Assembly: GCF_019139535.1 (NCBI RefSeq)
Contig: NZ_CP077073.1
Location: 3,066,501 to 3,130,500 of the forward strand
Length of the DNA stretch: 64,000 bases
Direction: 5' to 3'
Source: Pseudomonas muyukensis
GTDB taxonomy: Bacteria > Pseudomonadota > Gammaproteobacteria > Pseudomonadales > Pseudomonadaceae
Made by a program: the position numbers and the translations under genes. Of this stretch, positions 38,973 through 48,500 are shown in pieces. The number at the start of each line of letters is the position of its first letter. The first letter of the stretch is position 1. The notes under the pieces are model-generated. The model was not told the DNA's origin, made no database searches, and was given only the letters and a program-made list of their open reading frames with translations.

Positions 38973-40189
38973 TGCCCCAGCGCCCGAATCAGGGCCACGC
39001 TCAAGTACAAGCGCGGCGCCACGCTGTCGACGTCGATGTACTCGTCGTCGCCGTGCAGCCCGGCCCCTACCACGCCCAGGGTTTCCAGCACCGCTGGCTT
39101 GTCGCTGCCCGGGACGTAGGCGTAGCCGGCATCGGTGCCAAAGCGCATGGCGATGGGCTCGAGGCTGCGGTCGATCTGGCGGTAGAGCTGTTGCGCCGTG
39201 GCTGCCAGTTGTGTCGAGGCTGGGTTTTTCGCCAACGGCGGCCGGCCTTTTTCCAGCACAAGCGTGACCTGGGTGTCGGCAATGCGCCGTTGCCCGATGA
39301 TCCGTTGCGCATCGGCTTGCACCCGCGCGGTCTCGGCCAGGTCGGTGTAGCGCATGTCCGCTTCGGCGCTGGCCAGGGCCGGGATGATGTTGGCTTTTTC
39401 CCCGGCCTTGGCCAGGGTCCAGTTGACCGTGGTGCCCTTGGCCGGGTCGCCCAGGGCATCGAGTTGCAGCACCTGGTGCGCCAGTTCCAGCAGCGCATTG
39501 CGCCCCTCTTCGGGGGCCGAGCCGGCATGCGAGGCGCGCCCCTTGACCTCGAGTTTCAGGCGGTTGATGCCGTTGGTGGCCACGGTCACCGCGTCCTTGT
39601 CGGGTGGCTCGTAGGAGAAGACGAAATCATGCTGGCGCGCCAGTTCGCCGATCAATGCCTTCGAGCCCGCCGAGCCCATTTCCTCGTCGGGGTTGAACAG
39701 CACGGTCAGGGTGCGGTAGCCCTTGAACTGCTGGGCCTGCAACAGGTTCAGCGCATGCAGGATCATCGCCACGCCACCCTTGGCGTCGGCCACGCCAGGG
39801 CCATAGGCGCGCGCGCCGTCCAGGCGCCATGGGCGCTTGGCCGCGGTGCCGGGGCCGAACACCGTGTCGTAGTGGACCATCAGCAGAAAGTCCTTGCTGC
39901 CGCTGCCCTTGAAGGTGCCGACGATGTTGTCGCCCACCGAGGGCGTGGCCGCTGTGGTCTTCACCTCGGCGCCCAGGGCCTGGAGGCGTTTGGCCAGTTC
40001 GCCGCCGAGCTGCTTGAGGCCGGCCTCGGTACCGGTGCCGGTGTCGACCGCGACCAGGTGCTTGAGGGTTTCCAGGTAGTGGGGTTGTTCGGCTTGGGCC
40101 TGCTTGAGCAAGTCTTGTGGCGTGATGTCGGCGGCCTGGGCGCTGGCGCAGGCCAGGGCAAGGCTGAGGGTGGTGGCGAGCAAACGCAT
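38969..40189 (-). CDS. M20 family carboxypeptidase (glutamate carboxypeptidase G2-like), periplasmic
   Basis: 406 residues. Signal peptide MRLLATTLSLALACASAQA. Zinc-site residues are His106 and Asp108 (MVHYDTVFGP), Asp135 (GPGVADAKGG), Glu169/Glu170 (NPDEEMGSAG) and the C-terminal HGDDEY. This resembles Pseudomonas carboxypeptidase G2, which removes C-terminal glutamate from folate-type and N-acyl substrates in the periplasm. It overlaps glcD by 4 bp. A metabolic reason for coupling to glycolate oxidation is not obvious. Confidence 0.88.
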   Translation of the reverse strand: MRLLATTLSLALACASAQAADITPQDLLKQAQAEQPHYLETLKHLVAVDTGTGTEAGLKQLGGELAKRLQALGAEVKTTAATPSVGDNIVGTFKGSGSKDFLLMVHYDTVFGPGTAAKRPWRLDGARAYGPGVADAKGGVAMILHALNLLQAQQFKGYRTLTVLFNPDEEMGSAGSKALIGELARQHDFVFSYEPPDKDAVTVATNGINRLKLEVKGRASHAGSAPEEGRNALLELAHQVLQLDALGDPAKGTTVNWTLAKAGEKANIIPALASAEADMRYTDLAETARVQADAQRIIGQRRIADTQVTLVLEKGRPPLAKNPASTQLAATAQQLYRQIDRSLEPIAMRFGTDAGYAYVPGSDKPAVLETLGVVGAGLHGDDEYIDVDSVAPRLYLSVALIRALGQ

Positions 40190-40322
40190 GGGCAGGGCCT
40201 CGGTCCATGATGAAGGGCGTGGTCATGAACCGTTCAGCGTAGACCCTGAACGCCCGTTGGGGGCCAGTTTGCCGGTGACGCGCTGGCTGGCACCTGCGAC
40301 GAGGGCGTCCAGGGCAATGACG

Positions 40323-40350
40323 AAAAAGGCCGGGCCCGCAAGCCCGGCGG
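40323..40350 (-). terminator. Rho-independent terminator after the DUF2388 gene
   Basis: Read on the minus strand, a GC-rich hairpin (GCCGGGCTTGCGGGCCCGGC) is followed by CTTTTT, starting a few bases past the stop codon at 40357. Confidence 0.85.
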
Positions 40351-40356
40351 GGCGCA

Positions 40357-40656
40357 TCAGTCCTGCGAGAGCAGGGCGCGGGCCAGGTCTTCGTCGCTGA
40401 TCTGCATGCCTGGGTGGGCCTGGCGCGCCTGATCCAGCGCCGATTCCAGGTAGGCCCCACGAATGGCGCCGCCGCTGGCGACGAAGGCCGCCAGCTCGTC
40501 GCGGGCGGGGATGATGCGTTTGTCGTCCTTGAAGGTCGAGTACAACGAGGCGGAGACCCCGGCCGAGGTGGCGACGTCTCCGGCATCGACGCGGGCCAGC
40601 GCGGCGCCGGCAGGGAGCAGCAGCAACAGCGAGGAAACAAGCAGTAAACGGCGCAT
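40357..40656 (-). CDS. DUF2388 family small secreted protein
   Basis: 99 residues. Signal peptide MRRLLLVSSLLLLLPAGAALA, then a short domain ending AFVASGGAIRGAYLESALDQ, typical of DUF2388 proteins of Pseudomonas (function unknown, predicted periplasmic). The ATG at 40656 is preceded by GGAGG. A good terminator follows. It marks the boundary between the core glc region and the Tc toxin cluster. Confidence 0.85.
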   Translation of the reverse strand: MRRLLLVSSLLLLLPAGAALARVDAGDVATSAGVSASLYSTFKDDKRIIPARDELAAFVASGGAIRGAYLESALDQARQAHPGMQISDEDLARALLSQD

Positions 40657-40865
40657 GGTGAGTCCTCCAGCAGGGTGAAGCCCAAGGGAATGACTGCATG
40701 TTGTTAAGAGCGCCAGCCTTGCCCGGGAGTTCCCGCGCGCTGCGCAGGCCCCCGCACCTAGCATTTCTACCAGTTTTTTTGCCGCGCGCGAGGCGCTAGC
40801 GTGCATCCAGAGCGTAATCAATGCCTGCCTTGTGCAGGCCGGCGCACATTGATGGAGGCACGGCG

Positions 40866-43800
40866 GTGGCAAAAGCTGACGACAATCGCAAGGAACTGCT
40901 GGGGCGTGTGCTGAAGACGCTGCCTGGCCTGCCGGAGATGGGTGACAACCAGGCCCTCGTCCAGGACTCGATGTTCAATTGGCAGCGGGCAGACCTGGGC
41001 TACTTGATGGCTCGCCTGCCAGGGCTCGACGCCAAGCAGGCCAAGCAACTGAGCGAGCGCCTGAATGTGGCGTTCTTCGCCCTGATGCGCAGGTTCCGCG
41101 AGGCGCGCCTGAGCGCCGGCAGCGGCCAGGCCGCGGGCCAGCGCAAAGGCCTTTTGGCGCAGCCAGGCGCGCCGGTCCTGGAGCAGTTGCTCGGTTATGG
41201 GTGGAACGGACAAGTCCAGCCAGGCGCCATCGAAAGTACCGGATCGCCGGTGGCCTGGCTGGTCGATCTGCAGTTGTTCATGCGTGAGCTCGAGCAGCGC
41301 GCCAACCCGCGCACCGCGGTGAAATTCGCCCAGCGCCGGCCTGATGTGCTCGCCCTGCAGCTCGATGAACGAGCCGTCAACCGTGTGGTCACCCAGGTCG
41401 AGGTGGTCATCAACATGCTCAAGCATGCCATCGCCGGCGACTCGGCGAGCGGGACCTACGACCCCATCGCGGTACAAAACCAACTGCTCGAGAAGCGCTA
41501 CCCCTACCAGCGCTTTCCATACGAGTTCTATACCGCCCAGGTCAAAACCGTACTGACCTACAACCAGTTTTACATCAGCGACCTGGCGGCAGTGGGTGAC
41601 ATCGACGCCCCTTATTTCATTCACCCCGGCGGTCATGCGCGGTGGTCGGATACGGCGTTGGTACAGTATTCGGGCCTGGGACCGATCCTGCGCGGCATGC
41701 TGCTTGACGACCCGTACTTCGACGAAGGTGTGGCGCTGCATGCCAATCGGGCGCAGGCGCAGGCCGATGCCAGGTTCTTCAGGGAAAACTTTGGCGTCCA
41801 GAGCTATGCCGACCTGCAGACCACGCAGAGCTTCTGCCAAGCGCTGAACATGGACGAAGGCCAGATGAACGCCCTGTTCGCCCTGGCCGAGCATACGCCC
41901 ATCGTCTCCGGCAATCTGCAGCCGGCCCCCACGGTGAAGGCCGCGATGCAGTTTGGCGCACGCTTCATCAACAGCGATGGTGCGCAGCCCGTCGCGGTGG
42001 CGCGCCCGATCAAGGAGGAAGAGGAGGAGGAAGAAGGAGAAGGGGAGGAGAAAGAGGAGGACAACGACAACTACTTCCTCGGTTTGACGCCGGCACGTTG
42101 TGATCGGCTCAACCGCTTGATCCGGGTGGCCAATGCCATGCAGCTGCCATTCGCGCAGGCGGACCAGGTGCTCTGCGCGGCCATCGATGCGCAGCGACGT
42201 GGCGAACCGGCCGGGCGCCGAGCCCGTGTCGAGGCCACGCCGTTGCGCATTGGCACCGCGACCCTTCGCGCCTTGGGGCTGTTCCAGTACCTGCGGGAAC
42301 AGTTCGCGTGCACGGCAGAGGACTTCGCCACCTTGCTTGGCGACATCGCGGTGTACGGCCCAGGCGAGACACCCAGCCATTTCGATCGGGTGTTCAATTT
42401 CGACGACAGCCTGCCGCTGGTGCTGGACGACAAGCCATTCAGCCTGGCGGGCAGCGACGACGCCAGCAGGCGGACCGTGCAGCAATTGTGCCGGGGCCTG
42501 GGCTTGAACATGGAGGGGTTCCGCTACCTGGCGCGCGCGGTCATGCAGTTCCATCAGCAACCGTGGCTGCAACGTTCCGTGCAAACGGTGAGCACCCTCT
42601 ACCGGGTGACATTGCTGGCCCGCTTGCTCGGTATCGGCCTGATCGAGCTGCTGGCCCTGCTGGAAGTGCTCAGCCCCGATGGTCGGTTCATCAAGCAGCT
42701 TACCGGCCAGCCGCATAACACCCCGTACCAGTCTGCCTCGCACACCGACACGGTGAGTGTCATTCATGCCGTCAGCCAATGCGTGCTGTGGTGTCGCGAG
42801 GAAGGGGTGAAGGTCAGCTGGCTGGTGGAACAGCTCAAGCCGCTGGAAGTACTGGATGTCACGCCGCTTGAGGTCAGAGGCTTACTCCTCGAGTTGGCCA
42901 CTCAGGTGTCGCCGTTCAGGGATATCGACAAGCTGTTGCTGGAGGCCGGTGTTCCGGCACTGCAAGGCAAGCGTTGGCAAACCGAGCTGGGCAGGGTCGT
43001 CGATGCCCTTGGCCTGGTTATCAGAAGCGGTCGTGGGCCGCAGGATTTCGACCCGGTGCTGTACGAAGACTTTGCCAGGCGGGAAATCCAGCTGGTGGCC
43101 ATGCGGGAGCTGCCTGAGGCGGATGTCGAGCGCGTCGTCGAGCTGGTCCTGGGGGTGGTGTTGCGGGTTCGCACGCAGCAGTGGGAGTTGGTGCAACAGA
43201 GCGTTTCCCAGTTGCTCAAAGTCGACGCCACCTTGGCGGTGCCGATCCTGTACTGGGCCGCTGGCACCGTGCATGACCTGTTGGCCCATGCGGTGGAATA
43301 CGTCCCCGCTGGGCGAAGCTCCGAGACCATGAAGGACATGTTGCCGCTGGTGCGCCGGATGCAGCGGCTCAAAGAGGTCGTGGTGCAGTTCGACTTGAGT
43401 CCGGCAATGCTCTCCAGCCTGCTGTCACGCCCACAACGCACGCGCTTCAGCCTTCTCTCCCTCGACCTGACCCTGCACACCCTGTACTTCCTGTCACGCT
43501 ATACCCGCTGTGTGCGTCAGGCACGCAAAGGCGAAGACGCGCTGCTGGACTATTTCCGGTTGATCGAGGAGCTGGGCCCGCTGAGCGGCAACGAACTGCG
43601 CCTGGTGCGCGAGGCTGCCGCCGAGGAGGTGGCTGACTTGCTGGGCTGGGGCATCAATGAAGTGTTCGACGTCGCCAGGCAAGCCAGCGCCGATGGCATC
43701 GTGCGCAACGTGGCGCAGTTGTGGATGGTGGTGCGTATCCAGCAGTTTTGCGCGAAGACCGGCCTGAGCGCCGCGTCGGTGATGAAGCTGAGCCGGCTCA

Positions 43801-45515
43801 GCGTGCATGACAACGACCAGCTTCACCGTGAGGCTGCGCAAGAAATGCTGGCGAGCCTGGAGCGTAAGGTCGGCGATGTGGCTAGCGACCCGGAACTGCG
43901 GCAAAGCCAATTGCCAGAGTGCAAGCCCGCGAAAGATTATCTGATCGCCAACCCTGAGGCGACCGACGCGACGACCATCACCTTCACCTTGCTCGACCGG
44001 GATGGTGTTGCGGTCTCGGGCCTGCCAGTGAAATGGGCTACCAACCTGGGGTACTTGAAGGGCGACCAGAGCACCACCGACCACAATGGCGTCGCGACAA
44101 TCGAGTTTGAGGGGCGCAGCATGATGGGCGTAGCCACCATCACCGCGACCTACCTGTTGGGGCGTCAGGTGAGCACGGCCGTGACCGTTGGCTTCGATGC
44201 TGACAGCCTGAATGTGGATGATATCGAGAATCGTCCCCAGGCGCCTTGGCCACTGGCCGGCAACCGCGGGACGCATCTGCTGCGCGTCCGGGTGATGGAC
44301 AGGCACGACAACTCGGCAGCTGACCAGAAAGTCATCTGGACCACGGACAGGGAAGACTGGACGTTCAGGGACAGCGACGGGCACACGCTTACGGACCATG
44401 AAGGCTTCAGTACCGTCAGGTTGAGGGGCTTTTCCAAAGGTACTGGGGTCGTTCACTGCCATTGCCCGGATATCGAAGGCTCAATGCAGGAAGTCACTGT
44501 CGGCTTTGACGACAAGCCCTCTGTCAGCGCGTTCATCCTGACCACCCATGCCGTTGCCGGCGAAGACATGAGGGTCCGGGCCATGTTGACTGGCCTGGAT
44601 GATAAGCCGGCCGCAGGGGTAGTGGTCTCCTGGGGCGTACCGGCGGGCACGGTTATCAAAGACGAGCAAAGTGAAAGCGATGGCAGTGGCTGGGTCTGGG
44701 CAACGCTGGTTGCCAGCGCCGCAGGCACGCTGACGGTCACGGTGAGCCCTGAAGAGGGCCATGCCGATTCGGCGGGCAGGCTGCAGATCGATGTCTTGAA
44801 AGACGCCGCGAACATCGAATGGGTCGATCCGAAAACATGGCCGGTACGCGGGGGCGATGATGTTGTCAGGTATGCCGTCAAGGTGTTCAGCTCCGATGGC
44901 AAGCCAGTCATCAATTTCCCCGTGATCTTTACGCCGCCAGGGGTTCCGTCTGACGATGTCTACGTTGGCCCCGACGGTTATGCCCGCGCACAGTTCGTAG
45001 CATTGCCAGAACCGCAATCCACCATGGAAATGGAGGGACATCTACGCAAGTGGCAACAAGATCCCGCTGATCGCCATCGCTTCCCGTCAATCCCAATCGT
45101 GGATGCGCTGTATGCACGTATTGAATGGTTCCACGAATCCCAGCGGGTCGGCGAAGGTGCGTCGTTCACCCTCCATGAGCCGGAGGGGGACGACGTCCAA
45201 ACCTACTACCTGGACTACATCCTGCCAATAGATCATCCAGTGCTGGAGCTCGGGGAACGCGTGCACCTGGTATCCGGAGACGGCCCCTCCGCAGGGGCGT
45301 TGGGTTTGACATTCGACAAGGGCTTTGGCGAATGGCTGGACCTCGAGAAGGGCAAGCCCAAACTGCGCTGGACCATCACCAGCAGATACAAGGCTTTGAA
45401 ATTCCAGACCACCACGCGCTTCGCCATCCGGTACGAACATGCCCAGGAGATTGTCCAGTGCGCGATCACGGTGGTACCTGCTGCCGAGGCGCCCGCCACG
45501 GCACGCCCCCGCTAA
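40866..45515 (+). CDS. Tc toxin TcA-type protein, N-terminal part (TcaA-like) with C-terminal Ig-like domains
   Basis: 1,549 residues from the GTG at 40866, chosen because GGAGG ends seven bases upstream; an ATG at 40821 has no ribosome site. Residues ~1-1000 resemble the VRP1/SpvA-type helical shell region of TcA proteins (YPYQRFPYEFYTAQVKTVL, then TYNQFYISDLAAVGDIDAPY). A striking acidic run, EEEEEEEGEGEEKEED, lies near 383-400. From ~1020 on there are about four Ig/Big-1-like beta repeats (TTITFTLLDRDGVAVSGLPV; HLLRVRVMDRHDNSAADQKV; RVRAMLTGLDDKPAAGVVVS; RYAVKVFSSDGKPVINFPVI) and a ~130-residue end domain. Such invasin-like repeats are not part of the standard TcA description. With the next gene it would supply one TcA, the pore and delivery component of secreted insecticidal toxins. 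Confidence 0.82.
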   Translation: MAKADDNRKELLGRVLKTLPGLPEMGDNQALVQDSMFNWQRADLGYLMARLPGLDAKQAKQLSERLNVAFFALMRRFREARLSAGSGQAAGQRKGLLAQPGAPVLEQLLGYGWNGQVQPGAIESTGSPVAWLVDLQLFMRELEQRANPRTAVKFAQRRPDVLALQLDERAVNRVVTQVEVVINMLKHAIAGDSASGTYDPIAVQNQLLEKRYPYQRFPYEFYTAQVKTVLTYNQFYISDLAAVGDIDAPYFIHPGGHARWSDTALVQYSGLGPILRGMLLDDPYFDEGVALHANRAQAQADARFFRENFGVQSYADLQTTQSFCQALNMDEGQMNALFALAEHTPIVSGNLQPAPTVKAAMQFGARFINSDGAQPVAVARPIKEEEEEEEGEGEEKEEDNDNYFLGLTPARCDRLNRLIRVANAMQLPFAQADQVLCAAIDAQRRGEPAGRRARVEATPLRIGTATLRALGLFQYLREQFACTAEDFATLLGDIAVYGPGETPSHFDRVFNFDDSLPLVLDDKPFSLAGSDDASRRTVQQLCRGLGLNMEGFRYLARAVMQFHQQPWLQRSVQTVSTLYRVTLLARLLGIGLIELLALLEVLSPDGRFIKQLTGQPHNTPYQSASHTDTVSVIHAVSQCVLWCREEGVKVSWLVEQLKPLEVLDVTPLEVRGLLLELATQVSPFRDIDKLLLEAGVPALQGKRWQTELGRVVDALGLVIRSGRGPQDFDPVLYEDFARREIQLVAMRELPEADVERVVELVLGVVLRVRTQQWELVQQSVSQLLKVDATLAVPILYWAAGTVHDLLAHAVEYVPAGRSSETMKDMLPLVRRMQRLKEVVVQFDLSPAMLSSLLSRPQRTRFSLLSLDLTLHTLYFLSRYTRCVRQARKGEDALLDYFRLIEELGPLSGNELRLVREAAAEEVADLLGWGINEVFDVARQASADGIVRNVAQLWMVVRIQQFCAKTGLSAASVMKLSRLSVHDNDQLHREAAQEMLASLERKVGDVASDPELRQSQLPECKPAKDYLIANPEATDATTITFTLLDRDGVAVSGLPVKWATNLGYLKGDQSTTDHNGVATIEFEGRSMMGVATITATYLLGRQVSTAVTVGFDADSLNVDDIENRPQAPWPLAGNRGTHLLRVRVMDRHDNSAADQKVIWTTDREDWTFRDSDGHTLTDHEGFSTVRLRGFSKGTGVVHCHCPDIEGSMQEVTVGFDDKPSVSAFILTTHAVAGEDMRVRAMLTGLDDKPAAGVVVSWGVPAGTVIKDEQSESDGSGWVWATLVASAAGTLTVTVSPEEGHADSAGRLQIDVLKDAANIEWVDPKTWPVRGGDDVVRYAVKVFSSDGKPVINFPVIFTPPGVPSDDVYVGPDGYARAQFVALPEPQSTMEMEGHLRKWQQDPADRHRFPSIPIVDALYARIEWFHESQRVGEGASFTLHEPEGDDVQTYYLDYILPIDHPVLELGERVHLVSGDGPSAGALGLTFDKGFGEWLDLEKGKPKLRWTITSRYKALKFQTTTRFAIRYEHAQEIVQCAITVVPAAEAPATARPR

Positions 45516-45545
45516 GCCAACGTTACAGCATCTTGCGAGGCCACC

Positions 45546-48500
45546 ATGGACACAGCACTGCGCAATCTACTGAACGAGCAAGAGCGGGATGCCTTGCGCG
45601 ATCTGTACATGCACCATTACATGCCGGACATCCTCGGCGTATCGGGGTTGAACATGATCACCCCCGATCACCTGGACCGCTATTTCAAGACCGACACCCA
45701 GGCCACCTCGGCGGTCACCACCAGTTTCGTGGCCGAGGCCCAGGCCTGCACCGTCAGCCATATCCACTCGATCTTCGACAATATCGAGCCCGGTTACGAC
45801 ACCGACTTCCCAGCGCAACTGAAGGTGTTCTGGGCACAGGCCATGGCGAATTTCTCGGTGTGGGCGGCGTATCAGCTGCTGGAAGACTATCCGGAAAACT
45901 ACCTGCGTTACGACCTGCGTCTGGATGCCACGGCATTGTTCAAGCAGTTGCTCGTCGACCTGGGCCAGGGGCGCCTCAAGGACGAGACCATTTACAGCGC
46001 CGTGCGCACTTACCTGAAAGGGTATGAGCAACAAAACAGTATTCGCGTCCTGTCCGGCTTCATCGATTACCGGGGTGGCTACCAGGATGGCGATCACTAT
46101 ACCGGGTATACCTTTGCCAACTCGGACTACTACTTGCTGGGCAGCGACACCGCCAGCCCACCGCGCTACTCCTGGCGCAAGGCCAAGGTCCGCCTGGACC
46201 AGGGCTCCACGCATATCCTGCCGGATGCCTGGAGCGAATGGCAGGACATCAAGCTGCCCGCGGGGGGGACGGTGCTCGAAGCACGGCTGCTGCGATTCGC
46301 TGGGCGCTTGCAGTTGGTCTGGCTGCAGCATGATGCGCGGGTCGAGGTGCCTGTCGATGCGTCGGAGGAACCGCCTGAGGATCCGCTACAAGACCCGGCA
46401 AAGTTCTGGCGCTACCCGCTGAAGTTGCAGCTGATCTATTGGGGCCTGGATGAACAGTGGTCCGCGCCAGAGGTGCTGTGGGCGCATGATGAGCTTGTGC
46501 CGGTAAAACAGCAGAACGGCGAAGAAGTGGCGCCCACGTTCGTCGCGCAGCTCCTGGCCACGGCGGTGGAGCGTGTGCGCGGCAGCGATGACCAGATGCT
46601 CGTCGCCCTCAAGTTCGGTGTCGACGTCGCGATGGCTGCCGCCAAGGAAGTGTTCACCCTGCAGCGTGACGTGCTCAAGCGTGTCATACCCACGGACACT
46701 GCGTTCTCGGCTGTCGCCAGGGGCAAGCTGTTTGAATACTTCTTCCCTGGGGCGGCCGCCGGCAAGCGCTACCTGCAGCGTCGCCTTGCGGACGCCGAGT
46801 ATGAGTTGAAGACCGTCAAGCGCGACCCCCCGCTCGCTGAAATAGATCCTAGAAACCCCTACTTGAGCCTGGAGGCCTACCTCGAGCAGCGCGGCACCAA
46901 GCACTGGCTGTCCTTGCGTGGCCGCAGCAGCGAAGTGCGGACAGTCCAGGCACCGGCATGGGTGTACCTGTCTCATGTCACCGCCCTTGGCAACGGCAAT
47001 CAGCTGCGCGTTGAAGTCAGCACAGGGCCGAACAATGAGCTGTGGTTCAGTTGCGCTATTGCCACGGCACCGACGGGGTTGACGGTGGTGCTCAAGCATG
47101 CCGGGCTGGCAGCCGACGTGGTTCTGGACACATTCAGTGCCAGCGCCTATGGCTGGGCGCAGTCGAGCAAGCCGGTCAAGCTGACGAACCCGAGTCAACT
47201 TGCCACCTATACCTTGGAGCAAATCCAAGACGGTGCGGGTTTTGAGTTCATGGTCGCCGGCGGCACCTTTACAAAGCTGGTCAACGCCAACAATTTCATC
47301 ACGGTGCACCCGCAAAGCGATGCCTCCGTGAAAATGAAGCTGAGCACGAGCGGCTCCAAGCCGTGGGAAGGTGAAGTGACGCTCAACGGTGCGGCGGCCT
47401 CGGCCTGGATAGAGCATGAATGGGACAGCAACCAGACCGAGCCACTCAAGGTCACCTGGCGGCCCAGCGCAGACAACAATCCGGAGGACGACTTCAGCGT
47501 GACCGTGGTCAAACATACAGACCCCACGGGCGCCTGGGTGCCTTATCTGGAATCGCAGGGTAGCGGCGTTGATTTCCTGGTCTTCGACAAACTGGGCAAT
47601 TCGACCAATTCACTGGCCGTGCGGCTTAATTCGCTACAAGTCACCGACCTGATCAATCGAGCTGAGGTCTCGCCCCAGGCCGTGTTTGCCTGGGAGGCGC
47701 AAAACCTGCGCGAGCCGCTCTACCAGCCAACGCTGCGAGGCGATACCTACCTGGGCTGGCAACGCAGCGACGAGGATCCTGCCCTGGGCTATTTCGATGC
47801 CTATGGCCTGTACCTGCGCGAGCTGTTTTTCCACGTTCCCCAGGCCATCGCCTCGCGTTTGCAGGAAGAACAGCGCTTCGCCGAGGCCCGTGACTGGCTG
47901 GGGCTGATCTTCAATCCGCAACGCCGGCAGCCGGCAACCGAAATGGCGGGCGTCGACTACTGGGGGTGTGCCTGGCTGCTACTGGGCAATACCGAGGCGC
48001 CTGGCCTGGAGCATGAGTTGGTCGACCCCCATGTCATTGCCTTGCACGCACCCATTCATTACTGCAAAGCGGTATTCCTCCAGTACGTGCAACTGCTGAT
48101 CGATGAGGGGGACCTGGAGTTTCGCCAGCAGACGCGTGCCAGCGTGAAGCGGGCCGAGGACCTTTACCTGCGGGCCAAGGGCTTGATGGGCGAGGCCCCG
48201 GATGCGCGAACGGTCAGCACCTGGGAGCCGGCCACACTCGCGCAAGTGCTGGAAACCGGGCTCGACGAGGCCGCGCTGTTGCGTCACGAGCAAGGGCTGC
48301 AGCCTGCGGACCTGCCCAAGCGCCTGGACACCTTCCTGTGGGTTGGCGCAGCGGCGCACCCTGCATTTCGACTCCCGATCAACCAGCAATTGCTGGATGT
48401 ATGGCAAGTGCTCGACCATCGTCAATACAACCTGCGGCACTTCCTCAGTATCGACGGCAACCCGATGCAACTGCCGTTGTACGACCCGGTGGCCAACCCC

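Noticed and set aside
40821..40865. ATG start at 40821 for the first TcA gene
   Set aside because: No ribosome site precedes it, whereas the in-frame GTG at 40866 has GGAGG at ideal spacing.
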